DNA of 23,878 nt from DYTH01 sp964552725 (GTDB lineage: Bacteria > Desulfobacterota > Syntrophia > Syntrophales > UBA5619). The notes under the pieces are model-generated. The model made no database searches and was not told the DNA's origin. It was given only the letters and a program-made list of their open reading frames with translations. Position 1 is the stretch's first letter; the number at the start of each line of letters is the position of its first letter. This document shows, piece after piece, positions 1 through 7,692 of the stretch. The position numbers and the translations under genes were made by a program. The DNA lies in contig CAZKHU010000041.1 in NCBI GenBank assembly GCA_964552725.1, forward strand, positions 1 through 23,878, given 5' to 3'.

Positions 1-1580
1 TAGTTCACGGCAGTTGCCAGACCATAACCGCGCTTGTTGCGACCATCCAGGAAAGTCACCCCATCGCAGATATTGGTTGCCGTGTTATACCCTCCCTGGA
101 TCGCAATCAGGTTTCCTGCTGCTCCGCCTTCCTGGATTTTTTGCACCTCGGTTGTAGAGGCAACCGCCATATCCGTGCGGATCGTCTCTCGTTTATACAA
201 CGCGACGGTTTCGGAGACCCCGAAATAGCATCCCTGAGAATTTACATCGAGTGGAGGTTTGGTATTTGTGTCCAGAACGATGATCCTGCCATCGATGCTT
301 CCTATCGAATACCATCCTTCACTGGCATAATCCAATCCCGCATCATCCATGGCCTCCTTTTCAGTGGTGTTCTTCGATATCAGCGAGTTATGCGTGAGGG
401 AATCCGGCAATGCCGACGCTTTGCACGCCACTATATTATCTATGTAAAATGTCTTGGAGGGCATGGCTATATTGGCATATAACGCTACCCCCTGCACCGT
501 CGCCGACAGCGCCGAGCCCTTGTCGACAACTACCGGGAACCACATTGTTGTTGCTGGTTGCGCGGGTATGTCAAAACTCTCGACCTCCGTCGTACAGGCC
601 GCGTCGGAGTAGAGTTTGAGTTTCATATCTCCCGCAGCCGCAAGCGCCGATGTCTGGTTTCTGAACATGAAGGAAATCTGCTGATACCCTGACAAATCCA
701 GTGACGCAGGGAGGCCGTATTGTGCGACTATGCCAGCAGCAGCGTGCCCTGCAGCCGTAATGACTGCAATCGACCTTAGATATTCGGTATAATAGATGGT
801 GTTTACATTGGATGAAGCGACATTCACCCCTGGAGTCCAGTTCGCCTCGCAATCAGCGATCTTTTGTGTGACGGGGCTGGTGAGGACGACGCAGGCCGGT
901 GTCACCCTCTGATACGATCCTGTCGCCCCTCCCGCCCCATTCCCGGCAGACCCTTCCAGTTCGAAGGTATCCGTTGTAACATTTGCTGTTACCCAAATGC
1001 CGTTGGCGTTGGTGTTGACGGTATGGTCTATGATTTTGACTACATCTCCATTGACAAGGCCGTGCGCCGCCCTGGTTATGACAATCGGAGTCGCGTTTGT
1101 TGAGGATGTGATCGATACTGCAGACGGTAGAGGTTTCCCCCTATAGGTCTGTCTGGTCCACTGGGCGTTCTGTCCCATCGATGTCGGTGCGGGACTTTTA
1201 GCCAGCCGGATTGTATCTCCCGGGGCAATCCGCGCCGCCGTCGCTCCAGAGGTCAGCGTTTTCCACGCATCGGCCCAGGAAGCGCCGCCAAAGGGAACCA
1301 TGTCGCCTGTAACATCAGCGCCGTTGAACGACGCCCAGGAAGCGCCGGCCAGCGTGAACGTATCATCATCAACCCTGGTGATCTTCCAGGACGAATTGGC
1401 GTAAGCCTGGGTGCAGCCGGATACCGTGCCGACCGCTCCTGTGACCAGACCGTGCGCGACCTTTGTGCCGAGAACGATGTCGGCGGACGGGTTGGAAAAG
1501 ACGACTCCCGATAAAGTCCCGCGAACTCCGTCAGCGCCGTTGATATAATCCATGTAAAAGACTGCATTCGTGTAGGACAT
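1..1580 (-). CDS. Tail appendage / tailspike-like structural protein (C-terminus cut off by the window edge)
   Basis: The frame is open from ATG 1580 (GAGG seven nt upstream) to base 1, giving 526 codons without a stop; the rest lies outside the window. The N-terminus has the signature of secreted beta-helix proteins: a DYINGADG segment (residues 11-18), then GASWADAWKTL (99-109) and APGDTIRLA (119-127). Two copies of an 'AHGL..G' beta module occur at about residues 33-79 and 157-210, both ending in DTF.L.G; they resemble FCCH-like repeats found in phage tail proteins. The first copy sits inside the usual beta-helix leader. The rest is Thr/Ser/Gly/Ala-rich and looks extracellular. Position downstream of the tape measure fits a host-contact protein. 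No catalytic residues are recognisable in the visible part. Certain as a gene; function inferred. Confidence 0.85.
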   Translation of the reverse strand, partial: MSYTNAVFYMDYINGADGVRGTLSGVVFSNPSADIVLGTKVAHGLVTGAVGTVSGCTQAYANSSWKITRVDDDTFTLAGASWASFNGADVTGDMVPFGGASWADAWKTLTSGATAARIAPGDTIRLAKSPAPTSMGQNAQWTRQTYRGKPLPSAVSITSSTNATPIVITRAAHGLVNGDVVKIIDHTVNTNANGIWVTANVTTDTFELEGSAGNGAGGATGSYQRVTPACVVLTSPVTQKIADCEANWTPGVNVASSNVNTIYYTEYLRSIAVITAAGHAAAGIVAQYGLPASLDLSGYQQISFMFRNQTSALAAAGDMKLKLYSDAACTTEVESFDIPAQPATTMWFPVVVDKGSALSATVQGVALYANIAMPSKTFYIDNIVACKASALPDSLTHNSLISKNTTEKEAMDDAGLDYASEGWYSIGSIDGRIIVLDTNTKPPLDVNSQGCYFGVSETVALYKRETIRTDMAVASTTEVQKIQEGGAAGNLIAIQGGYNTATNICDGVTFLDGRNKRGYGLATAVN

Positions 1581-1595
1581 GGGCTTGCCTCTTTA

Positions 1596-2186
1596 TTATA
1601 CCACGTCGCTTGCTGTGAGCGTGCAGGTAACCTTGAAGGTGTCTCCGGCGTCAACCGGCTTCGCCGAGGTATATTTCGCCGCCGCGTAAAGCACGCCGCC
1701 GCCGGCTGTATCGCCCTTGGTCGCGGCGGCGGTTCCTCCGCCTACGAGCGCCGACCCGTACAGCGTCTTGCTTGCGTTCATGGTATATGTTGCCTTGGAG
1801 GCGCTGTTCGACATGGACTTTGCCGAGGCCGCCGTTTCAGTGAACACGGGTCGCGTCAATTCGTCATAGGCGACGCTTTCCGTGTATCCTGGGACTGCAT
1901 AGCTGCCAGCTTCCACCGGGGTATAATCATTCTCGAAAATGACAAGATACCAGTCAGTGATTTGCGTGACTCCGTGGAACATGACATCGAGGAGTTTGTT
2001 CAACCCTTCGATAGTGCAAACATTGTCCACCGAGTCGGTAAACTTCAGGTTACCCTCCCTGTCCAGGCATTCGATGTCCCAGCGTGATTTGACCAGAAAG
2101 CGGGGCCTAACCGGTCTTTGAGCCTCCACCGTCCCCGCGAAGCGCGCCGCCATCCGGCTGTTTCCCATTCCCTTTAATTCGTTCAT
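1596..2186 (-). CDS. Phage tail-associated structural protein, unknown function
   Basis: A 196-aa protein starting at ATG 2186, preceded by an AAGGAG box eight nt upstream and overlapping the previous gene by ATGA. It ends in tandem TAA TAA. A basic N-terminus (residues 1-32) is followed by WDIECLDREGNLKF (36-49), a segment resembling the opening of a phage protein type in which a 'D..GNLK' strand is followed by 'GLN.LLD..F.G' (here GLNKLLDVMFHGV, about 60-72). The second half is rich in Ala, Thr, Gly and Ser with repeated short strands (ASKATYTMNASKTLYGSAL) and no cysteine motif. This suggests a beta-rich virion protein, possibly linking baseplate and appendage. I do not know an assigned function for this type. 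Confidence 0.8.
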   Translation of the reverse strand: MNELKGMGNSRMAARFAGTVEAQRPVRPRFLVKSRWDIECLDREGNLKFTDSVDNVCTIEGLNKLLDVMFHGVTQITDWYLVIFENDYTPVEAGSYAVPGYTESVAYDELTRPVFTETAASAKSMSNSASKATYTMNASKTLYGSALVGGGTAAATKGDTAGGGVLYAAAKYTSAKPVDAGDTFKVTCTLTASDVV

Positions 2187-2536
2187 GTCAATTTCTCCTT
2201 AATTAAGATGGACAGGATCGCCCTGTCTTCGTCTCTGACCGCCGATTCCAGGCAGCCGGAAAAAAACCCTTCTCCGGTCGCAAAATAGGCAATCGAATAT
2301 GTGGTTAATATTGCCCAGAGCGCATCCCAAATCGTGTCACTTACCCGCGCCTCGACACTCCAGGTGCGATCGGAGTGGGAGAATCCGCCGTCGTATATGG
2401 CGCAACCGCCGTCCAGCGTCTTCGTGCGCGATACCCGGCGCAGTCCGCTTTGCAGCTTCGAAGCCTGCGTCATTCTCACAACCAGAGCCCCCGCGGTGTC
2501 TGCGGTCGCAACCGATATGCCGATCATGTCGTTCAT
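2183..2536 (-). CDS. Hypothetical tail protein directly downstream of the tape measure
   Basis: A 117-aa frame whose ATG (2536) overlaps the tape-measure stop as ATGA and whose stop overlaps the next ATG in the same way, so it is embedded in a coupled run of tail genes. The ribosome binding site is weak (AAGAG), consistent with re-initiation. An alternative ATG lies three codons downstream at 2527. The protein is mixed alpha/beta with WSVEARVSDTIWDALWAIL in the middle (about residues 59-77) and a hydrophobic, aromatic stretch after it. No signal peptide or known motif is visible. By place it corresponds to the small minor tail proteins that follow gpH in lambda-like phages, but I see no sequence resemblance that would justify a name. 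Confidence 0.75.
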   Translation of the reverse strand: MNDMIGISVATADTAGALVVRMTQASKLQSGLRRVSRTKTLDGGCAIYDGGFSHSDRTWSVEARVSDTIWDALWAILTTYSIAYFATGEGFFSGCLESAVRDEDRAILSILIKEKLT

Positions 2537-5211
2537 ACGCTCTTCATCCCCAATAGAAATTCAGAGCCACTTTCGTTCGCCCTGATCTGGACCGCCTCCA
2601 GCACCGCCCACATGAACGCCTCAAGCTGCGGCTTCAGGCCGTCGGCGGATATCTTGATCATGGCATCGCCCTTTTCCATCGCCTTGGTTCTGGCTTCTAT
2701 GTTTTCGATCTGCGCGTTGGTTAATCGCGCCTGCAGCGCAAACTCCTGCCCCCGCCTTTCATTTTCTTTTCGCACCTGCTCTTCGATTTCCCACGCATCG
2801 GCGCTACCCGACTTCATTGTGCTGAATAAAGAACCGATCAGATCGCCCGTGGACGTGATCCCCGTACTGACGGAACTAAATGCCGCCTTGATTCCTTCAG
2901 CCGCCGCCTCGGCCTGGGCAATATCCACCTTGGCCTTCCATTCAAGCGATTTGCCGATGATCTCTGACTGCGCCTTAATGCGGGCCTCGTCATATTTTAG
3001 TGTGGCTTCGATCTCTTTCTTGTTGGGCGCCGCTGCATCTATTTTCTTTTTGGCGGCGGCGATGCTGGCGTCATCAGTGGTAACGCCGAGATTCGTGTAG
3101 TAGGTGGTCCCGTCCGGAAAGGTCTTCTTGATCATGCCGTCGGCGGCGGAGATGGAGGTGCCGTCAGCCAGCACTTCAACCATGGTCTGCCACTTCTCGG
3201 GGATTTCTTTTGCGATGTCCGTCTTCACATCTTTTGCCGACGAGGCTACTGCTTCGGCGCCTATCAGTTTAATCGCCGTGGTTACCGATTCGGGTATGCC
3301 AGATAATTCAGCATGTAATTTCTTCGTTTTTTCCTTAGTGGTTCCGGATTCCGCGCCTAGCTGGGCGAGGCCCGAGGTCAACCTGGAAAGTCCCGCTGCC
3401 GCTTCAGCGCCGTTCTTTTCGAAGGAGGGGCCGATCGTAGAACCCCACTCCGTAAGCTTCGCCTTCATACTATCGAGACCCGGCAGCAACCCAAACGTCA
3501 GTTTGTCGAGCAATCCCACAAAGAGCCCGCCGATGACGATAACCATCCCCTTGATCGCGGTAAGCAGAATCTCGAAGCCGTTCCACAATACCTGCACCCC
3601 GCCGGCCAGCGTGTTGAACAAACCCGACACGGAGACCTTAAATTCATCGATCGCAAGGATAGCAGCGACAACGGCAAGTCCGGCGTCTTGGATGGCCATC
3701 GAAAACGCGAGGATTTTCCCGGTCGTCTCCTGCGTCTCCGGTCCGCCATCTGCGAGGGATTTGAAAAAATCGACAATCACCGACGCAAACGGACGGAAGG
3801 CGTCGGCCATGCCGGCCGTGATGTTGACGATCCCGGTTATGATATCGATAATGGTCTGCATTGCACCGGCCAGGTCGTCGGCCTTGGTGAGGTCCAGCCC
3901 ACCGAGATAGCCGCTGATCGCGCGGCCAAGCTCGTTGAAGGCTTCGATCAGTTTCGCGAAATCCAATTTAGAAAATGCCTCCGGCATCGCCGCAGCGATC
4001 CCGCTGAACCATGTCGAAAGGGATCCGGCCACCTGCTCGAGATAGGCGAAGAGCGGATCAAACGCGCCGGAGTCCACGCCGATTTTGATCCCCTTGAAGA
4101 GGTCGCCGAACGATCCGGCCAACTTCGCGGCCATTGGCTCCAGTTTCGTTCCGATATCGATCATCGTGACTTCGGCGACGTTTTTAACCATCTGCATCTG
4201 GTTTGAGAACGTCACGACCATCTTCTGATACGCCGCTTCGGCATTGCCGGCAGAATTTTTAGTTTCGTCCAGCGCCTTGTTGAAAAACTTCATCCCATCG
4301 CCGGTAAGAGAAAGGACGCCGTTCATCGCACGAATCTCGCTAAACAGCTCGACCATTTTCTCCTTGCTGCCGCCCGTTTTCGCCATGATCTCCGTGAGCA
4401 TCCCGGAAAAACCCTTTGACGTAAGTTCCGCCAGGCTGAAGTTGAGGCCAAGAGCCTGCGCGGCGCCGGCTGCTTCTTTGGACGGGGAAACGAGGGTGGT
4501 TATCACGTTTTTGACGGCAGTGATGGCGGTTTCCGTGTTCATGCCTTTGGCTGTCAGGGTGGCAATCGCCGCATTCAATTCTTCGAAACTAACCCCCGCG
4601 TTGGCTGCGATGCCAACGACCTGCCCCATACTCGTGCCCAGTTCGTCAATGGTCTGCTTGCCGATCAGGGTGGACTGGAAAAACACATCGTTGAGTTTGC
4701 CGACGTCTTGCACCGTAAAACCATAGGCGTTCATCGTCCCGGTCAAAAGATCAACCGTGGTGTTGAGATTGGCCTTGTTGGCGACGGCCAGTTGTTCAGC
4801 GGCGCGGATAAATTCCAGAGATTCCGAATATTTTATTCCTGCCTGGGCGGCAGTATATAGCGAGGCGTTGATGTCGGCGATGGACTTGACGGAGGTGGTC
4901 GAATAGTTGAGGACGTCCGTCCGGTACTTATCCAGGTTGCCACCCGTTGCGGTGATGGATGTCGAGATGAGGGCAAACGATTGATTGAAGTCGGCGGATT
5001 GCTTAATCGCATACGCCATGCCGCCGATCGCCAGCGCCATCAGCGCGGCGTCCATCTTCAGCACCGCATCGCCCGCCTTGGCCAGCGGCGCGGTGACACT
5101 CGTAACCGCGCTGTTAAGGACGTTGAAGTCCTTCTCGATTGCGCCGATGGTCTTGGAGACCTCGTTTTTTCCGCCAAAGATGATCTCAACTGTTTTTTGC
5201 AGGGTTGCCAT
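2533..5211 (-). CDS. Tail tape measure protein
   Basis: An 892-aa protein that sets tail length, fills the tail tube and passes into the host envelope during ejection. Residues about 95-300 match the phage minor tail / tape-measure domain (PhageMin_Tail type), with the typical helical run including YSESLEFIRAAEQLA (128-142), DELGTSMGQVVGIAANAGV (189-207) and FEELNAAIATL (209-219). A hydrophobic stretch lies at about 53-72 and several more in the middle third, as expected for a protein that may cross membranes. The C-terminal quarter is charged and coiled-coil-like. The start is ATG 5211, one nt past the previous stop, with only AGG as ribosome binding site. Unusually, the gene is separated from its chaperone genes (G/GT) by the lysis-type cassette. 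Confidence 0.95.
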   Translation of the reverse strand: MATLQKTVEIIFGGKNEVSKTIGAIEKDFNVLNSAVTSVTAPLAKAGDAVLKMDAALMALAIGGMAYAIKQSADFNQSFALISTSITATGGNLDKYRTDVLNYSTTSVKSIADINASLYTAAQAGIKYSESLEFIRAAEQLAVANKANLNTTVDLLTGTMNAYGFTVQDVGKLNDVFFQSTLIGKQTIDELGTSMGQVVGIAANAGVSFEELNAAIATLTAKGMNTETAITAVKNVITTLVSPSKEAAGAAQALGLNFSLAELTSKGFSGMLTEIMAKTGGSKEKMVELFSEIRAMNGVLSLTGDGMKFFNKALDETKNSAGNAEAAYQKMVVTFSNQMQMVKNVAEVTMIDIGTKLEPMAAKLAGSFGDLFKGIKIGVDSGAFDPLFAYLEQVAGSLSTWFSGIAAAMPEAFSKLDFAKLIEAFNELGRAISGYLGGLDLTKADDLAGAMQTIIDIITGIVNITAGMADAFRPFASVIVDFFKSLADGGPETQETTGKILAFSMAIQDAGLAVVAAILAIDEFKVSVSGLFNTLAGGVQVLWNGFEILLTAIKGMVIVIGGLFVGLLDKLTFGLLPGLDSMKAKLTEWGSTIGPSFEKNGAEAAAGLSRLTSGLAQLGAESGTTKEKTKKLHAELSGIPESVTTAIKLIGAEAVASSAKDVKTDIAKEIPEKWQTMVEVLADGTSISAADGMIKKTFPDGTTYYTNLGVTTDDASIAAAKKKIDAAAPNKKEIEATLKYDEARIKAQSEIIGKSLEWKAKVDIAQAEAAAEGIKAAFSSVSTGITSTGDLIGSLFSTMKSGSADAWEIEEQVRKENERRGQEFALQARLTNAQIENIEARTKAMEKGDAMIKISADGLKPQLEAFMWAVLEAVQIRANESGSEFLLGMKSV

Positions 5212-5212
5212 G

Positions 5213-5773
5213 TTAGAACCTATACCCTATCTCAAGCATAGCCTTCGCGTCTCCCCGGCTGTTCGCCTCACCATACGCGCCAAGATGCAGATTGCCCACC
5301 CGCAGGAAAGACCATCGGCCGTAGATTCCGCCCTCGGCTTCGTCCTTCAGGTTGATTCCGGCCCGGATGCCGAGCTCCTTCTTATTCTCGAAACCAAACA
5401 GCGGCAGGGGTGCCTGCTTCGCAATGATCTGGCTTTCGCCCGTCTTCGTGTCTATGACCGCCACGGCCTCTGTTTTCCCGGCGTAGGGAGGAACTTCAGC
5501 GGTTGCGATGACCTGTTTGTCCTCATCCGTCTTCACCCACTCCGGGAGTTTCAGTTTTTCGACCACAACCTCTTTTTCAACGGTGACGATCTGCGTAGGC
5601 CCCGGAACCTTGACCGTCTTGATCTTCGTGACCGTCTTGATCTTCGGCACTTCAACGTATTCGGTCTTCGTCAGGATCGGCGTGTGCTGCAATTTGTACC
5701 AGGCGACTCCCGCCGATGTAACCGCGATCAATGTGATGATCCCCGCGCCTATGAGAAGTATTCTATTCAGCAT
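5213..5773 (-). CDS. Membrane-anchored envelope protein, spanin candidate
   Basis: A 186-aa protein from ATG 5773, which shares one base with the endolysin stop (TGATG). In-frame GTG 5776 is an alternative start. Residues 4-27 form one N-terminal membrane segment without a lipobox. A Lys/Val/Thr-rich linker follows (about 30-80, with alternating KTVTKIKTVKVPGP), then a globular part (85-125), then alternating hydrophobic/charged strands from about 134 to the end, finishing EIGYRF. A terminal aromatic residue after amphipathic strands is typical of outer-membrane beta-proteins. An inner-membrane anchor plus a possible outer-membrane end, directly after the endolysin, fits a unimolecular spanin that joins the two membranes at lysis. 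No known spanin family is recognised; a structural envelope protein is the alternative. Confidence 0.8.
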   Translation of the reverse strand: MLNRILLIGAGIITLIAVTSAGVAWYKLQHTPILTKTEYVEVPKIKTVTKIKTVKVPGPTQIVTVEKEVVVEKLKLPEWVKTDEDKQVIATAEVPPYAGKTEAVAVIDTKTGESQIIAKQAPLPLFGFENKKELGIRAGINLKDEAEGGIYGRWSFLRVGNLHLGAYGEANSRGDAKAMLEIGYRF

Positions 5774-6351
5774 CACCAATACCTAATTCCATCTGGGCCT
5801 CTTCGATAGGAGGCGGCATACTTTTCCACCTTGCGGGAATAATCGTAGTTGACCTCGCACAGATCGAGGATGCCCCATTTGAATTCGATCTTTTTCCGTT
5901 GACAAACCGCACGCATACCCGCCCAATCGGTTATTCTTGCGCGTTGTGATTCCGCCCTCAGCGTCCCGGCTCCGCCGTTGTAAATCTGGTACGAGATCCA
6001 CAGCCGGTCCGTCCAATTCTCCTTCCGGTGAATCCGGTTCATATAGAACGCCTGCATCCGGATCGCCTGACGAGGGTTGTAGGGGTTCAGTGCCTCGCCC
6101 ATGAGACTCGCGATATACTGAGCCGTCTTCGGCATGAACTGAGCTATTCCCTGACCGGCATCAAAAGCAGTGACGCTGGTGCGGCAGGCCGATTCCGTCT
6201 TGAGCTGCGCGACACCATACCAAAAAGGGAACTGAAGTCCGAAATACCGCGTGTGCTCCACCCGGACGTCCTTGATATGCGCCTCGCATCGATCAAGCGC
6301 GTGCGCGGGTATGGCAACGAGGAACAGAATGATCAGACACCAGCGCGTCAT
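5773..6351 (-). CDS. Phage endolysin: Sec-exported lytic transglycosylase (SLT-like fold)
   Basis: A 192-aa murein hydrolase expected to cleave the glycan backbone at lysis. Residues 1-18 form a signal peptide (hydrophobic core LIILFLVAI, AHA cleavage-like end), so it should be exported by Sec instead of waiting for a large holin hole. The lysozyme-like core shows the family landmarks: catalytic Glu53 in LKTESAC, GQGIAQFMPKTAQYI (67-81) and YNGGAGT (124-130). Length fits a single-domain enzyme without a cell-wall binding module. Start ATG 6351 has a strong GGAGGG box seven nt upstream. It follows the membrane-protein genes and overlaps the spanin candidate by one base. A tail-associated murein hydrolase is the alternative, but the signal peptide and neighbours favour an endolysin. 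Confidence 0.9.
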   Translation of the reverse strand: MTRWCLIILFLVAIPAHALDRCEAHIKDVRVEHTRYFGLQFPFWYGVAQLKTESACRTSVTAFDAGQGIAQFMPKTAQYIASLMGEALNPYNPRQAIRMQAFYMNRIHRKENWTDRLWISYQIYNGGAGTLRAESQRARITDWAGMRAVCQRKKIEFKWGILDLCEVNYDYSRKVEKYAASYRRGPDGIRYW

Positions 6352-6355
6352 AGCA

Positions 6356-6673
6356 TCACCCTCCTACCGCCACGGCGTAAATGATCACCGCGTACCAAAT
6401 TGCCAGAAAAATCACTCCCGACGAATGATGCTTTTCAATCATGTCGCTCAGATCGAGGTAATAAAAAGCTACGATACGCAGGAGATGGGCAAGGAGCACC
6501 CCGATCGTCAGCGTCAAAACCTTTGATGCGAGGAGAGAAAGCAACCCGATCAAGGATTCTCCCGGCAGCAGAAAAGAGGTCGACCCAATGATGACCGTAA
6601 ACACGACCAGCTCGAGGCGAACCTTTTTCAAAAACCTCATCCAGCAAAAACTTGGTTCTCTATTCTTTGTCAC
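6356..6673 (-). CDS. Small three-helix membrane protein, probable holin
   Basis: A 105-aa protein starting with GTG 6673, which overlaps the stop of the 28-codon gene as GTGA; AGGAGA lies about eight nt upstream. Three hydrophobic segments are visible, at about residues 20-37, 41-67 and 84-103, separated by a short charged region (DLSDMIEKHHSS, 74-85). The N-terminus is basic. Size, topology and position four bases upstream of the endolysin gene are typical of class I holins, which permeabilise the inner membrane at a set time. With a signal-peptide endolysin, the protein need only depolarise the membrane (pinholin-like). No named holin family is recognised, so the role rests on context. Confidence 0.8.
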   Translation of the reverse strand: MTKNREPSFCWMRFLKKVRLELVVFTVIIGSTSFLLPGESLIGLLSLLASKVLTLTIGVLLAHLLRIVAFYYLDLSDMIEKHHSSGVIFLAIWYAVIIYAVAVGG

Positions 6674-6756
6674 TTCGTCTTTCTCCTTTTCTTCCGCGCC
6701 TTTTGCTTTTTACGCTTACGGACCTCTTCCTTAAGCGACACCATGCCTGTTTTCAT
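6670..6756 (-). CDS. 28-residue, highly basic mini-protein
   Basis: An unlisted short gene: ATG 6756 overlaps the stop of the upstream membrane-protein gene (ATGA), and its TGA overlaps the GTG start of the downstream holin candidate (GTGA). The product, MKTGMVSLKEEVRKRKKQ followed by ten more mostly Lys/Arg residues, has only two acidic residues and no membrane segment. It fills the 83-base gap between two coupled genes exactly, without spare bases, which is the main support. Its own ribosome binding site is weak, so translation would depend on re-initiation. It may be a leader-type coupling peptide or an RNA- or membrane-surface-binding peptide; no function can be assigned. Confidence 0.5.
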   Translation of the reverse strand: MKTGMVSLKEEVRKRKKQKARKKRRKTK

Positions 6757-7076
6757 CAATCCGGCCTTTCGGCGCTTGTTTTTCTGACGGAGCACAGGCT
6801 CCTCATGACGTTGTGTTCTCCCTGCAGGGTATCCACCCGCGAAGAGAGCGCATCGAGTTTTTCAAATAACCTGCTTTGATTGCGGTCGATCTTAGCCAGA
6901 GTTCGAATCATGAAAAAGCAGACCAGTGTGATGAGCATGCCGATCAAGATCGTCATCAGATCGGAATGCTCATTCCAGGATGGCGCGGTCGCCGTCGCTA
7001 TGGGCGTCGCGAGGGCAACCAGCGCAAATGCAGCGATGAACAAGAAGATCAAAGCGATTATCAGATAGCGTCTCAT
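6756..7076 (-). CDS. Small two-helix membrane protein (holin or lysis accessory candidate)
   Basis: A 106-aa protein whose ATG 7076 overlaps the stop of the GT frameshift extension as ATGA; AGGA lies upstream. Residues 4-24 and about 40-62 are hydrophobic membrane segments linked by a short Thr/Ala-rich loop. Residues 64-92 (LAKIDRNQSRLFEKLDALSS onward) look like a coiled coil or extended amphipathic helix, followed by a basic tail. The same pattern occurs in phage holins with a cytoplasmic helix and in holin-associated antiholins. It precedes the 28-codon gene and the three-helix candidate in one coupled string. Two membrane proteins of this size in front of an endolysin suggest a holin/antiholin pair, with the assignment of each unclear. 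Confidence 0.75.
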   Translation of the reverse strand: MRRYLIIALIFLFIAAFALVALATPIATATAPSWNEHSDLMTILIGMLITLVCFFMIRTLAKIDRNQSRLFEKLDALSSRVDTLQGEHNVMRSLCSVRKTSAERPD

Positions 7077-7677
7077 TTCCGATTCCTATTGACAGATTTG
7101 TAGTATTTCTCCCAGAGCTCCATCTCGGTCCACGTCAGGAAGCCCTGGGGAAAAATGTCCGGCCTCAACTCGTAGAGGAACCGGCCTCTGGCGTAACCGA
7201 GAGCGAGGCAGGAACGGACTTCGGCGTCTCGCCAGAGGCTTGCTGTTTTCCCGGCATCTGCCCCTGGCCGGTGAGTTGGACGATCCGGTTGGTGATCTGG
7301 AAGAATTCCACCGGAAATGTCTCACAGAGGCGAACCGCTACGTCCGGCGTACATTTCGGATCGACACTGCCGATCACGAGATGCTCCAGGCGCTTGGCGA
7401 CGTCTTGCGGCGCCTGGCCGCCGACGCCAAGGAGATCCTTGACCGCGTCGGTCTGCTCTTTGGCCGCCCCGGACGCGATCCCCTCTATAATCGCGGCGAT
7501 ATTTTTGTTCCGCTCCGCCGCCTCGTTCGCCCGGCCGAGTTCCTGGCCGGTAAGGCCCCGCACTTTCCAGACGGGTTTTGCACCGTCCGGAAAGAACGCG
7601 GCCAGATCCGGTACCGGAACCTCTTCCATACGGGGGGTAAACTTTGTCTTCAAAAACTTCTTGGCATCGAAACTCAT
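7073..7677 (-). CDS. Tail assembly chaperone GT-type fusion made by -1 frameshift
   Basis: The second product of the chaperone gene. The ribosome reads 144 codons of the G frame from ATG 7677, slips back one base on the heptamer at 7252-7246 and reads 57 more codons to TGA 7075-7073, giving 201 aa. The extension contains LWRDAEVRSCLALGYARGRF and ends EKYYKSVNRNRK; its Trp- and Tyr-rich, acidic/aromatic character (FPQGFLTWTEMELWEKYY) is typical of gpT-like domains, which bind tail tube subunits while the G part coats the tape measure. The extension has no start of its own, and its stop overlaps the next ATG (ATGA), which supports real translation of this frame. In lambda the fusion is made in a few percent of passages. 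Confidence 0.85.
7165..7677 (-). CDS. Tail assembly chaperone, gpG-like
   Basis: A 170-aa protein, the unshifted product. It starts at ATG 7677 with GAGGGA seven nt upstream. It begins with residues about 1-35 (a short basic segment followed by VPDLAAFF), then WKVRGLTGQELGRANEAAER (about 37-56), a motif-like opening common to siphovirus tail chaperones, and a helical middle. The final 26 residues after the slip site are Ser/Pro/Thr-rich and look disordered. It is needed for tail assembly but absent from virions in the lambda model. In lambda the tape measure follows directly; here four lysis-type genes and a 28-codon gene intervene. Confidence 0.85.
   Translation of the reverse strand: MSFDAKKFLKTKFTPRMEEVPVPDLAAFFPDGAKPVWKVRGLTGQELGRANEAAERNKNIAAIIEGIASGAAKEQTDAVKDLLGVGGQAPQDVAKRLEHLVIGSVDPKCTPDVAVRLCETFPVEFFQITNRIVQLTGQGQMPGKQQASGETPKSVPASLSVTPEAGSSTS
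7246..7252 (-). promoter_or_regulatory. -1 ribosomal frameshift slippery heptamer
   Basis: On the minus strand the heptamer reads G GGA AAA in the G frame (codons 143-144, after CCG). It fits the X XXY YYZ rule and differs from the lambda G/T site (G GGA AAG) only in the last base. The -1 frame behind it stays open for 57 codons and encodes a gpT-like domain. No strong downstream hairpin was identified by eye. Confidence 0.85.
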
Positions 7678-7692
7678 CTATGTTCCCTCATT

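Noticed and set aside
1253..1654. Minus-strand frame of 133 codons near the left end
   Set aside because: It lies in another frame of the large appendage gene, which is open to the window edge and has a proper ribosome binding site.
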